This document shows positions 56,495-64,000 of a stretch of 64,000 nucleotides of DNA, in pieces. The notes beneath the pieces were generated by a model. The model was not told the origin of the DNA. It did not search any database and saw nothing but the letters and a program-made list of their open reading frames with translations. The position numbers were made by a program, and so were the translations under genes. Location of the stretch: contig NZ_JAAVUW010000003.1 of NCBI RefSeq assembly GCF_018449605.1, forward strand, positions 372,001 to 436,000. The letters run 5' to 3'. This stretch comes from Luteibacter sp. dw_328 (GTDB taxonomy: Bacteria; Pseudomonadota; Gammaproteobacteria; Xanthomonadales; Rhodanobacteraceae). Each line of letters begins with the position of its first letter. Position 1 is the stretch's first letter.

Positions 56495-56642
56495 CCCGCG
56501 AGACGCCCAAGTGTACGAAGCGACGGCGAAGCCAAGCCCGCGAGGCCGAAGGCGAGCCATGCGCGAGGTGCGAGGTGCGCGGTGCGAAAGATGCCCCGCC
56601 CGAAACTCGAGCGCCCGGGCCCCGGTAGTCCGCGAAGAGCCC

Positions 56643-56671
56643 AAAAAAAAGGCACCCGAAGGTGCCTTTCG
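56643..56671 (-). terminator. Rho-independent terminator of slyD
   Basis: On the minus strand GGCACC-TTCG-GGTGCC is followed by eight T, about 22 bases after the slyD stop. Confidence 0.9.
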
Positions 56672-56691
56672 TGTTGCGCTGAGCGAGTCGA

Positions 56692-57180
56692 TCAGTGCGC
56701 AGCGTCGCCGTTCGGATGCGCGTGGCCGTGCTCGATCTCTTCCGGCGTCGCGTCACGGACGCTCTGAACGTCGACGTGGAAGGTCAGGGTCTTGCCGGCC
56801 ATCGGGTGGTTGAGGTCGACGTCGACGACGCTCGAGCCGATCTTCTGCACGACGACGACGCGGCTGCCGCCTTCCTTCAGCGAGAGGACGGTCGACGCAC
56901 CCGCCTTGAGGCCCTTGCCCTGCTGCGGGAAGTACTTCTTCGGGACGCGCTGGGTCAGGCCGTCCTGGCGCGGACCGTAGCCCTGCTCCGGCTCGATCGT
57001 GACGTCGAAGGTGTCACCGACGGACTTGCCCTCGAGGCCGGCTTCCAGGCCCGGGATCAGCTGGCCGTGACCGAGCAGGATCCAGAGCGGCTCACCACCC
57101 TCCACCGAGCTTTCGACCTGCTCACCATTGACGGTGAGGGTGTAGTGGAACGAGATGACCTTGTCCTTGCCAGCCTGCAT
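56692..57180 (-). CDS. slyD: FKBP-type peptidyl-prolyl isomerase SlyD
   Basis: The 162-residue protein has the SlyD arrangement: an FKBP core (VISFHYTLTVNGEQVESS, LIPGLEAGLEGKSVGD), an inserted IF chaperone domain (RVPKKYFPQQGKGLKAGA), and the FKBP end HPMAGKTLTFHVDV. It has a short His-containing tail (EHGHAHPNGDAAH), much shorter than the metal-binding tail of E. coli SlyD. The start at 57180 (MQAGKDKV) fits the family; the longer frame does not. Confidence 0.93.
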   Translation of the reverse strand: MQAGKDKVISFHYTLTVNGEQVESSVEGGEPLWILLGHGQLIPGLEAGLEGKSVGDTFDVTIEPEQGYGPRQDGLTQRVPKKYFPQQGKGLKAGASTVLSLKEGGSRVVVVQKIGSSVVDVDLNHPMAGKTLTFHVDVQSVRDATPEEIEHGHAHPNGDAAH

Positions 57181-57254
57181 GATCGTTTCTACCGGATGAA
57201 AACCGGGCATTTTACCGGCCGCGAGGCCCGGCGTCACGCCGGATCACGCTTCTT

Positions 57255-58469
57255 TCAGAATCCCACGCCACGGGCCTCCGGCCCCAGCCAGGTGAGGAGC
57301 GCCAGCAGTAGCGCCACCACGCCGATCCAGGTGGACATGGCGAATGCGAAATCACCGCCACGCTGGCCCGCTATCCAGGTCTGGGCGGTCGCCGTGATGG
57401 CCGCCAAAAGGTTGCCCATCTGGTAGGCGAAGCCGGGCAAGGTGCCGCGCACGGCGTCCGGCGAGAGCTCGTTGAGGTGGGTGGGCACGACGCCCCAGGC
57501 GCCCTGCACCATGACCTGGATGAGAAACGCACCCAGGCCCAGGAAGAGCAACGAACCGCCGTAGGTCCACAGAGGGATCACGGGGATAGCCAACAGGGCA
57601 GCGATGATGATGGCCTTGCGCCGGCCAATGCGCTCGGAGAGGGAGCCGAAGGTCAGGCCGCCGAACAACGCGCCGAGGTTGAGCAGCGCGGTGAGCATGA
57701 AGGCCGTACCTGAGCCAGCCGGGATCTTCAGCGTCTCCTGCACGAAGGTCGGGTACATGTCCTGCGAGCCGTGGCTGAACATGTTGAAGGCCGCCATCAG
57801 CAGCATCATGTAGACGAACCGCTTCCAGTTGCCCCGCATGGAGACGAACACGCTTTCGCGGGCCTCGGTACGCCGACCTTCCCATACCGGCGATTCGGGC
57901 ACCTTGCGGCGGATGTACAGCACGAGCAGCGCGGGCGCGGCACCGACAATGAAAAGGCCACGCCAGCCGATGTGGTCGACCAGCAACCAGTTGGCCAGGG
58001 CGGCGAGGAAAAAGCCGCAGGGGTAGCCGCTCTGCAGCAGGCCCGACACGAAACCCCGCGATTTAGCCGAAATGGACTCCATCGCCAGCGACGCGCCGAT
58101 ACCCCACTCACCGCCCATGGCGATGCCAAAGAGGAAACGCAGGCCAAGCAGGACACCAAGCGTCGGCGCGAACGCGCAGGCTACCTCGAGCACCGAGAAC
58201 AGCACGATGTCGAACATGAGCACGGGGCGGCGGCCGTAGCGGTCGGCAAGCCGGCCGAAAAGGAGCGCACCGATCGGCCGGGCGGCCAGGGTCAGGAACA
58301 GGCCGTAGGTGACCTCCTGCTTGGAGACATGGAACTCCGTCGCCACGGCGAGGATGACGAAGGTCAGCAGGAAGTAATCGAACGCGTCGAGGGTCCAGCC
58401 AAGAAAGCTGGCGATGACGGTGTGCCGCTGGGTCGAATCGAGTTCGCGCAGCGCGGCGGGAAGCGGCAT
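57255..58469 (-). CDS. MFS transporter, metabolite:H+ symporter type
   Basis: The 404-residue protein has 12 predicted membrane helices and the MFS loop motif GRLADRYGRRPV between helices 2 and 3, repeated as GSLSERIGRRKA in the second half. LGWTLDAFDYFLLTFV and GGEWGIGASLAMESI match the sialate/lactate/aromatic-acid symporter group. The substrate is unknown. The start at 58469 has GAGGAA upstream. It is 74 bases upstream of slyD in the same direction. Confidence 0.88.
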   Translation of the reverse strand: MPLPAALRELDSTQRHTVIASFLGWTLDAFDYFLLTFVILAVATEFHVSKQEVTYGLFLTLAARPIGALLFGRLADRYGRRPVLMFDIVLFSVLEVACAFAPTLGVLLGLRFLFGIAMGGEWGIGASLAMESISAKSRGFVSGLLQSGYPCGFFLAALANWLLVDHIGWRGLFIVGAAPALLVLYIRRKVPESPVWEGRRTEARESVFVSMRGNWKRFVYMMLLMAAFNMFSHGSQDMYPTFVQETLKIPAGSGTAFMLTALLNLGALFGGLTFGSLSERIGRRKAIIIAALLAIPVIPLWTYGGSLLFLGLGAFLIQVMVQGAWGVVPTHLNELSPDAVRGTLPGFAYQMGNLLAAITATAQTWIAGQRGGDFAFAMSTWIGVVALLLALLTWLGPEARGVGF

Positions 58470-58619
58470 CAGATATTCCTCAACGCGGATTCGGGCGGCG
58501 CCGAAGTTAACACAGCGGGCGAAAATCCAACGACCGCTTGACGACGGGACCACGAGGCGTGGTTACACTGGGGCGCGTCGTCCCTCGACGGACGCCTTTC
58601 CACGACAGACGGAGGACTC

Positions 58620-58901
58620 ATGAAGTTTTCGTACTCGCTCGTTTCATTCGCCCTGATCGCCGGCCTCGGCATCGGCACCGCCATTGCGCAGGACACCGCC
58701 GGCCCCAACGATGCGCCAGCGTTCTCGGATATCTCCAAGGACGGCAAGTACATCACGCGCGGCGATATCCCCAAGGATAACGAGCGCCTGAAGCAGCTTC
58801 GCATGCACATCGGCGACAACGACATGGACCACAACGGGAAGATCGACGAGAAGGAATACAACGCGTATCTGTCGAAGGATAATCCGCTTCAGAAGCACTA
58901 G
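58620..58901 (+). CDS. Small secreted EF-hand protein
   Basis: The 93-residue protein has a signal peptide (SLVSFALIAGLGIGTAIA, cleavage near AQ/DT), a degenerate first EF-hand (DISKDGKYITRGDI) and a canonical second EF-hand loop (DNDMDHNGKIDE). It probably binds calcium in the periplasm or outside the cell. GGAGG lies just before the ATG. Confidence 0.9.
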   Translation: MKFSYSLVSFALIAGLGIGTAIAQDTAGPNDAPAFSDISKDGKYITRGDIPKDNERLKQLRMHIGDNDMDHNGKIDEKEYNAYLSKDNPLQKH

Positions 58902-58964
58902 TTATTCCGAATCGGCCGGGTACGGCACACGTGCCCGGCTCTTTCCAGGACGGAAATTACGCTT

Positions 58965-59627
58965 ATGACTCCTGAAAGCCGCACACGGCGACGCATCGCC
59001 TCGCGGTTCAGTCGCCGCCGCGACCGGATCTACATCCACGGCAAACTGGCCACCGACCCCGTCTATGCCGCCACGGCGACCGCCATCGCCGGTCGGCGCC
59101 TGCCCCTGCTGGACATCGGCTGCGGCCTGGGCATCCTCGGCCACTACCTGCATGCCTGCGACGCGCTGGATGGCTACCTCGGGCTCGATCACGACCCCGA
59201 CAAGATCGCCATGGGGCGGGCTGCCGCGGACCGGGCAGGATTGGGTGCGAGCATTTCCCTCAGCGAGGTGGATGCCACCACGCCCCAGGCCATCCGCGGG
59301 CACGTGGCCATGCTCGATGTCCTGCATTACCTGCCAGAGGACCGCCAGGCGGATCTGCTGGCCTACGCCGTGGACCACCTTGCCGACGACGGCGTACTGA
59401 TCCTGCGCAACGTGATCCGGGACGGTACCTGGCGCTATCGGGCCACCGTGTGGGAGGAGAAATTCATCGAGGCGGTGGGCTGGATCCCTGGCGGGGCCCA
59501 GTATTTTCCGACCGAAGACGATATTCGCGGGGTGCTGGAGCCGCGGGGGATCCGGGTGGATTTCCGGCCGCTGTTCGGGCGGACGCCTTATAACAGCTAC
59601 CTGATGACGGCTTCCCGGCAGAACTGA
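58965..59627 (+). CDS. Class I SAM-dependent methyltransferase
   Basis: The 220-residue protein has a Rossmann SAM motif LLDIGCGLGILGHYL (48-62), the acidic strand GLDHDPDKI, and LDVLHYLPEDRQ. The start follows a short Arg-rich region (RTRRRIASRFSRRRDR). The family acts on small molecules or lipids; nothing in the context gives a substrate. Confidence 0.85.
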   Translation: MTPESRTRRRIASRFSRRRDRIYIHGKLATDPVYAATATAIAGRRLPLLDIGCGLGILGHYLHACDALDGYLGLDHDPDKIAMGRAAADRAGLGASISLSEVDATTPQAIRGHVAMLDVLHYLPEDRQADLLAYAVDHLADDGVLILRNVIRDGTWRYRATVWEEKFIEAVGWIPGGAQYFPTEDDIRGVLEPRGIRVDFRPLFGRTPYNSYLMTASRQN

Positions 59628-59645
59628 TCGGGCGGTCAGCCGCCA

Positions 59646-59676
59646 TTGGGCATTGTGCGCCGCAATAAGGTATACT
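59646..59676 (+). promoter_or_regulatory. Predicted promoter of rhlE
   Basis: TATACT at 59671-59676 with a weak TTGGGC 19 bases upstream. Transcription would give a leader of about 185 bases before rhlE; long leaders are common for cold-inducible DEAD-box genes. Confidence 0.45.
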
Positions 59677-59867
59677 CGGCGGGTCGTGCTTGCGCTCCGA
59701 CTCCCTTGCGGACCCCCGGCGTGGAGAATCTCCCGCCCGTTCCCCCACCCTCGGAAGCGCGCTCGACACCGGCCAGCCTGCTGTCTTCGTCATGGTTAGC
59801 GGCCGCCAATCCATCGACTCGTAGTGCGGTTCCAGGGAACGCTCGAGTCACGCAGGAGCTTCACTCC

Positions 59868-61310
59868 ATGTCTTTCGATTCGCTGGGCCTTGCGCCCGCG
59901 TTGCTGCGCGCCCTTTCCGAAGCCGGCTATGAAAAGCCGACCCCGATCCAGTCCGCAGCGATCCCGCTTGTCCTCGCCGGCAACGACCTCATGGCCGCCG
60001 CCCAGACGGGTACCGGCAAAACCGCCGCGTTCGCACTGCCGCTGTTGCAGCTGCTTTCCAAAGATGACCGTGGCGACACGCGTCGCCCGATCCGCGCGCT
60101 GATCCTCACCCCGACCCGCGAGCTTGCCGCCCAGGTGCAGGAAAACCTGCGCGACTACGGCAAGTACGTGCGCCTCTCCAGCACCGTCATCTTCGGCGGC
60201 GTTGGCATGGGCAACCAGCTGCAGGCACTGCGCCGCGGTGTCGACGTTGTCGTCGCTACGCCGGGCCGCCTGATCGACCATATGCAGCAGCGCTCGGTAG
60301 ACCTTTCCAAGGTCGACATCCTGGTGCTCGACGAAGCCGACCGCATGCTCGACATGGGCTTCCTGCCGGCACTCAAGCGCATCCTCGCCGCCGTGCCGCG
60401 CCAGCGTCAGACGCTGCTGTTCTCGGCTACGTTCGCGCCGGAAATCAAGGCACTTGCGCAGCAGTTCATGCGCGACCCGAAAGAAGTGTCGACCACGCCG
60501 GCCAACTCCGTCGCGACCCTGGTCACGCACCGCGTGCACCCGGTCGATGCGGCGAACAAGCGCGACCTGCTCCTGCACATCCTGTCGCAGGACAGCCGCC
60601 GCCAGACGCTCGTCTTCGGCCGCACCAAGCACGGCGCCGACAAGCTCGTACGCCACCTGGAACAGGCCGGCATCAAGGCCGCTGCCATCCATGGCAACAA
60701 GAGCCAGAACGCCCGTACGCGCGCCCTGTCCGACTTCAAGACCGGCCGCGTCACCGTGCTCGTGGCGACCGATATCGCCGCGCGCGGTATCGACATCGAC
60801 CAGCTGCCGGTCGTGATCAACTTCGACCTGCCGATGGTGGCCGAGGACTACGTGCATCGCATCGGCCGGACCGGCCGCGCGGGCGCTGAAGGCCAGGCCA
60901 TCTCGCTGGTCAGCCATGACGAGTCGGGCCTGCTCCGCGACATCGGTCGTCTGCTCAAGACCGATCTCGAAGTCAGCAACGTCCCCGGCTTCGAGCCGAG
61001 CACGCCGCTGCGCATGGATTCCGGTGCGCCGCGTCCAAAGCAGCAGCCGCGCCAGCCGCAGGCCTCGCGCAACCAGGTCGGCCAGGGCCGCTCGGGTGGT
61101 GGTCAGGGTCGCTCGGCAGGCGGCCAGGGCCGTTCGCCGTCGAACGGTCAGGGTCGCCAGGGCGCAGCCGGTGGTGGCAGCGCGGGTGGCACGGCCGGCC
61201 GGCCGTCGTCGCACCGTCCGCACAGCCATTCGCCCGCAGGTACCGGCGAGAACACCGGCAACCACAAGCGTCGTCGTCAGCGTACGGGTCCGGCCACCAA
61301 CAAGGCCTGA
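59868..61310 (+). CDS. rhlE: DEAD-box RNA helicase, RhlE type
   Basis: The 480-residue helicase has FDSLGLAPALLRALSEAGY (Q-motif region), [31 protein letters not shown] and [10 protein letters not shown] in order. FDSLGL with the [12 protein letters not shown] block fits RhlE. The last 100 residues are a basic, disordered Gly/Arg/Gln/Ser tail with repeated GQGRS units (GQGRSGGGQGRSAGGQGRS). The start at 59868 has AGGAG 10 bases upstream. It probably acts in RNA decay or ribosome assembly at low temperature. Confidence 0.92.
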   Translation: MSFDSLGLAPALLRALSEAGYEKPTPIQSAAIPLVLAGNDLMAAAQTGTGKTAAFALPLLQLLSKDDRGDTRRPIRALILTPTRELAAQVQENLRDYGKYVRLSSTVIFGGVGMGNQLQALRRGVDVVVATPGRLIDHMQQRSVDLSKVDILVLDEADRMLDMGFLPALKRILAAVPRQRQTLLFSATFAPEIKALAQQFMRDPKEVSTTPANSVATLVTHRVHPVDAANKRDLLLHILSQDSRRQTLVFGRTKHGADKLVRHLEQAGIKAAAIHGNKSQNARTRALSDFKTGRVTVLVATDIAARGIDIDQLPVVINFDLPMVAEDYVHRIGRTGRAGAEGQAISLVSHDESGLLRDIGRLLKTDLEVSNVPGFEPSTPLRMDSGAPRPKQQPRQPQASRNQVGQGRSGGGQGRSAGGQGRSPSNGQGRQGAAGGGSAGGTAGRPSSHRPHSHSPAGTGENTGNHKRRRQRTGPATNKA

Positions 61311-61318
61311 TCGTTCGC

Positions 61319-61873
61319 TCAGCCCTGCGCCCTGATCTTCGCGGTAAGCACGTGGTCTTCCCACAGCCCCTCGATCTTCAGGTAGCGCTTGGCATAGCCT
61401 TCCTTCTCGAAGCCTAAACGCGCGAGAAGGCGGCCACTCCGGTCATTGCGCGGCATGTAATTCGCCATCACGCGATGGAAGTCCAGAGGGCCGAACGCAT
61501 AACGGATCGCGGCGTCCAGGGCTTCGACCATGAGGCCCTGGCCTTCGTGCTTTCGCGCGATGCCGTAGCCGAGATGGCAGGCCTGGAAGACGCCACGGAC
61601 GACGTTGGCAAGTGTGAATGTCGCGATGATTTCGCTGCCGTCGGGCGTCAGTACGACGAACGGAAATCCGCGATCCGCCCTCGCCGCTTCGAGGCCCGCC
61701 TCGATGGCGAGCCGGCAGCCTTCCGCGGTGTAGTGCGTTTCGGTCCGCAAGGGCTCCCACGGTCGCAGGTGCTCGCGATTCTCCACACGGTAGCGGCGCA
61801 ATAATTCGGCCTCTTCCGGATCGAGAAGGCGGATCACCGTTCTTGGCGTCCGCATGCGGATGGGTTCGCTCAT
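61319..61873 (-). CDS. rimJ: RimJ-type GNAT N-acetyltransferase
   Basis: The 184-residue acetyltransferase has the RimJ/RimL features NREHLRPWEPLR, LGYGIARKHEGQGLMVEAL (acetyl-CoA site) and HRVMANYMPRNDRSGRLL. RimJ acetylates the N-terminus of ribosomal protein S5; the family also has other substrates. It overlaps fghA by 4 bases and converges with rhlE at an 8-base gap. Confidence 0.88.
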   Translation of the reverse strand: MSEPIRMRTPRTVIRLLDPEEAELLRRYRVENREHLRPWEPLRTETHYTAEGCRLAIEAGLEAARADRGFPFVVLTPDGSEIIATFTLANVVRGVFQACHLGYGIARKHEGQGLMVEALDAAIRYAFGPLDFHRVMANYMPRNDRSGRLLARLGFEKEGYAKRYLKIEGLWEDHVLTAKIRAQG

Positions 61874-62718
61874 GCAGCGAGCGCCTTCGCGTGGTGGCGC
61901 AGGTGGTCTTCCACGAAGGTCTGGATGAAGTAGTAGCTGTGGTCGTAGCCAGGCTGCATGCGCAACTGGAGCAGCTGGCCCGCTTCTTCGCAGGCCGCCT
62001 CGAATCGCTGGGGCTGCAGTTGCTTCGTCAGGAAGCCGTCCGCTTCACCCTGGTCGATCAGGATCCGGCCGTCGAAACGGGCGCCGTCCCTGATTAACTG
62101 GGTGGCATCGTGCAGGGCCCAGCCCTTGCGATCCTCACCGAGATAGCGCGGGAATGCCTTCTCGCCCCACGGCACGCTGGCGGGCGCGACGATAGGTGCG
62201 AACGCTGACACCGAACGGTAACGGCCGGGATTGCGCAGTGCGATGGTCAATGCACCGTGTCCGCCCATGGAATGGCCAAAAATGCCCTGCCGGCTCATGT
62301 CCAATGCGAATCGTTCCGCCACCACGCGGGGCAGTTCGTCGACGACGTAGCTGTACATGCGAAAACGTGAAGACCACGGTGCTTCGGTGGCGTCCAGGTA
62401 AAAGCCTGCGCCCTCACCGAATTCCCAGTCGCCGGTGGCGCCGGGGAAGCCCGTATCCCGCGGGCTCGTATCCGGCATCACTAGCGCGATGCCGAGCTCC
62501 GCAGCGATTCGCTGCGCGCCGGCCTTGATCGTAAAAGTTTCAGCGGTACACGTCAGACCGGCGAGGTACCACAGGACAGGAACAGGCCCGTTTTCGGCCG
62601 CAGGAGGCATGAAAACCGCAAAACGCATCGTACCGCCGCACGCTTCGGATGCATGGGAATAGAACCCCTGGATGCCGCCGAAGCAGCGTTGTTCCGAGAC
62701 CGTCTCGATCGTCGTCAT
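61870..62718 (-). CDS. fghA: S-formylglutathione hydrolase
   Basis: FghA hydrolyses S-formylglutathione in glutathione-dependent formaldehyde detoxification. The 282-residue esterase-D-type alpha/beta hydrolase has the nucleophile motif FGHSMGGHGA (Ser150), LAGLTCTAETF, and the catalytic His in PGYDHSYYFI. The start at 62718 has GAGAAGGG upstream. The usual partner, a glutathione-dependent formaldehyde dehydrogenase (adhC), is not in the window; here fghA pairs with rimJ. Confidence 0.93.
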   Translation of the reverse strand: MTTIETVSEQRCFGGIQGFYSHASEACGGTMRFAVFMPPAAENGPVPVLWYLAGLTCTAETFTIKAGAQRIAAELGIALVMPDTSPRDTGFPGATGDWEFGEGAGFYLDATEAPWSSRFRMYSYVVDELPRVVAERFALDMSRQGIFGHSMGGHGALTIALRNPGRYRSVSAFAPIVAPASVPWGEKAFPRYLGEDRKGWALHDATQLIRDGARFDGRILIDQGEADGFLTKQLQPQRFEAACEEAGQLLQLRMQPGYDHSYYFIQTFVEDHLRHHAKALAA

Positions 62719-62807
62719 GCCCTTCTCTCCGTACGAAAGCTGACCGGGAAGTGTAACGCCGACGCAACAAGTGGCTATGGCCCGCCTCACCGGGCGCCCA
62801 TCGCTGC

Positions 62808-62813
62808 TACAAT
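62808..62813 (+). promoter_or_regulatory. Predicted -10 element of deaD
   Basis: TACAAT, 53 bases upstream of the deaD ATG. No good -35 hexamer is apparent. Confidence 0.35.
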
Positions 62814-62866
62814 ACCGCTACTGCCCGGCGCCGCTTCCGCCGCCGCGCCCCCTCTTCGAGGTCGCC

Positions 62867-64000
62867 ATGTCATCCCCCGATACAGATAACGCTCCGGCTC
62901 AGCCCGGCTTTAGCGCGCTCGCGCTCGACGAAAAAGTGATGCGCGTTTTGGCCGAAGTCGGCTACGAAGTGCCGTCGCCGATCCAGGCCGCCACCATTCC
63001 GCCGCTGCTCGAAGGCCGCGACGTCATCGGCCAGGCGCAGACCGGCACCGGCAAGACCGCTGCCTTCGCGCTGCCCGTGCTGTCGCGCATCGACCTGAAA
63101 CCCGGCAAGCCGCAGGCGCTGGTTCTCGCGCCCACCCGCGAGCTCGCCATTCAGGTCGCCGAAGCCTTCCAGAAATACGCCACCTATATGCCCGGCTTCC
63201 AGGTCCTGCCGATCTACGGCGGCCAGAGCTACGGCCCGCAGCTGCAGGGTCTCAAGCGCGGCGCGCAGGTCATCGTCGGCACGCCGGGTCGCGTCATCGA
63301 CCACCTGGACAAGGGCACGCTGGACCTTTCCGGCCTGCGCTTCCTGGTGCTTGACGAAGCCGATGAAATGCTTCGCATGGGCTTCATCGACGACGTCGAA
63401 AAGCTGCTGCAGGCCACGCCGAAAACCCGTCAGGTCGCCCTGTTCTCCGCGACCATGCCGGCGCCGATTCGTCGCATCGCGCAGACCTACCTGAAAGACC
63501 CGATCGAGATCACGATCAAGAACAAGACCACGACCGCGGCGAACATTCGCCAGCGTTACTGGTTCGTCAGCGGCATACACAAGCTCGACGCGCTGACCCG
63601 CATCCTCGAAGCCGAAAGCTTCGACGCGATGATCGTGTTCACCCGTACCAAGCAGGCCACCGAAGAACTCGCCAGCAAGCTGCAGGCAAGGGGCTTCCTG
63701 GCCGCCGCGATCAACGGTGACATCGCCCAGGCGCAGCGTGAGCGCGTGATCGACAACCTGAAGTCCGGCAAGCTCGACATCCTCATCGCGACCGACGTTG
63801 CCGCTCGCGGCCTCGACGTCGAGCGCATCAGCCACGTGCTGAACTACGACATCCCGCACGACACCGAGTCGTACGTGCACCGTATCGGCCGTACCGGCCG
63901 CGCCGGTCGCAGTGGTGAGGCGATCCTCTTCGTCACCCCGCGCGAGAAGAACCTGCTCCGCCAGATCGAGCGCGCCACGCGTCAGCCGATCGAACAGATG
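62867..64000 (+). CDS. deaD: DEAD-box RNA helicase DeaD/CsdA, 3' end beyond the window
   Basis: The frame is open from ATG 62867 (GAGG 6 bases upstream) to the window end, 378 codons. Motifs appear in order: [83 protein letters not shown] and [32 protein letters not shown] and RMGFIDDVE fit DeaD/CsdA, the cold-shock helicase for 50S assembly. The C-terminal RNA-binding region should lie beyond 64000. Confidence 0.95.
   Translation, partial: MSSPDTDNAPAQPGFSALALDEKVMRVLAEVGYEVPSPIQAATIPPLLEGRDVIGQAQTGTGKTAAFALPVLSRIDLKPGKPQALVLAPTRELAIQVAEAFQKYATYMPGFQVLPIYGGQSYGPQLQGLKRGAQVIVGTPGRVIDHLDKGTLDLSGLRFLVLDEADEMLRMGFIDDVEKLLQATPKTRQVALFSATMPAPIRRIAQTYLKDPIEITIKNKTTTAANIRQRYWFVSGIHKLDALTRILEAESFDAMIVFTRTKQATEELASKLQARGFLAAAINGDIAQAQRERVIDNLKSGKLDILIATDVAARGLDVERISHVLNYDIPHDTESYVHRIGRTGRAGRSGEAILFVTPREKNLLRQIERATRQPIEQM

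Larger units (their letters stand above)
55736..56640. other. 0.9-kb repeat-rich intergenic region without a convincing gene
   Basis: It contains direct repeats (55921-55968), two inverted copies of a palindrome-ended element (55962-56095 and 56353-56494), and a structured stretch (56122-56193). Long open frames exist on both strands, but their products are low-complexity Arg/Ser/Pro/Ala-rich and follow the repeats, so I do not call genes. A short frame inside both element copies is conserved (reading LLAYGxSTCAELASRV). Confidence 0.7.

Noticed and set aside
55856-56644. A 262-codon and other long frames in the repeat region
   Set aside because: They are Arg/Ser/Pro-rich, follow the repeated elements on both strands, lack ribosome binding sites and resemble no family.

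Overview
The window is GC-rich, gene-dense chromosomal DNA of a gammaproteobacterium of the order Xanthomonadales (Lysobacterales), most like Rhodanobacteraceae such as Luteibacter or Dyella. This placement is inferred from gene content, without a search: an arginine cluster using N-acetylornithine carbamoyltransferase and a fused N-acetylglutamate kinase/synthase, a FimX-type c-di-GMP protein, a DksA with a long Lys/Ala/Pro extension, and the ubiG, efp/epmB and dnaB neighbourhoods. I see no rRNA, tRNA, CRISPR array, prophage or complete insertion sequence.

Layout. 1-9.7 kb: a minus-strand arginine/proline cluster, argF'-argG-argE-argB/A-argC-argH-proB-proA. 9.7-15.4 kb: a secreted repeat protein, a glycine-zipper envelope protein, cysS-sufE and the extended dksA. 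15.5-17.9 kb: yidD, pyrC and an M23 peptidase, all overlapping. 17.9-22.8 kb: folE2 and a minus-strand run of MTA/SAH-deaminase-like hydrolase, YciI protein, ubiG, MupP-like phosphatase and squalene/phytoene-synthase-like protein. 22.9-26.7 kb: efp divergent from its modification gene epmB, then the FimX-like protein. 26.9-31.3 kb: rpsP-rimM-trmD-rplS, ffh and a CcsA-like protein. 31.4-39.3 kb: radA, alr, two tandem CsgG-like proteins, an SGNH hydrolase, a small phosphatase-like protein and a flavin monooxygenase. 39.4-42.8 kb: rpsF-rpsR-rplI-dnaB and an A-type Fe-S carrier. 43-48.2 kb: asnS, a MalM-like lipoprotein and three genes of 2-aminomuconate metabolism. 48.3-53.1 kb: hutG-like, gor, a D-amino-acid-dehydrogenase-like protein, an NlpC/P60 lipoprotein and ohr. 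53.3-64 kb: small membrane proteins, an orphan MASE1-like protein, a 0.9-kb repeat-rich intergenic region, slyD, an MFS transporter, an EF-hand protein, a methyltransferase, rhlE, rimJ, fghA and a deaD cut by the window end.

Most of the window is housekeeping. The unexplained structure is intergenic. (i) A family of about 24-bp palindromic REP-like units recurs at eight loci, usually as inverted pairs just after genes. (ii) Between 55.74 and 56.64 kb two related elements of about 135-140 bp lie in opposite orientation; each is closed by a perfect terminal inverted repeat of at least 18 bp, and the two copies differ by paired, compensating changes that keep the pairing. These are the best candidates here for an undescribed structured or mobile element. 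Notable protein features are the DksA that has lost three of four zinc cysteines, an SDR lacking YxxxK, the degenerate FimX and the output-less MASE1-like protein.
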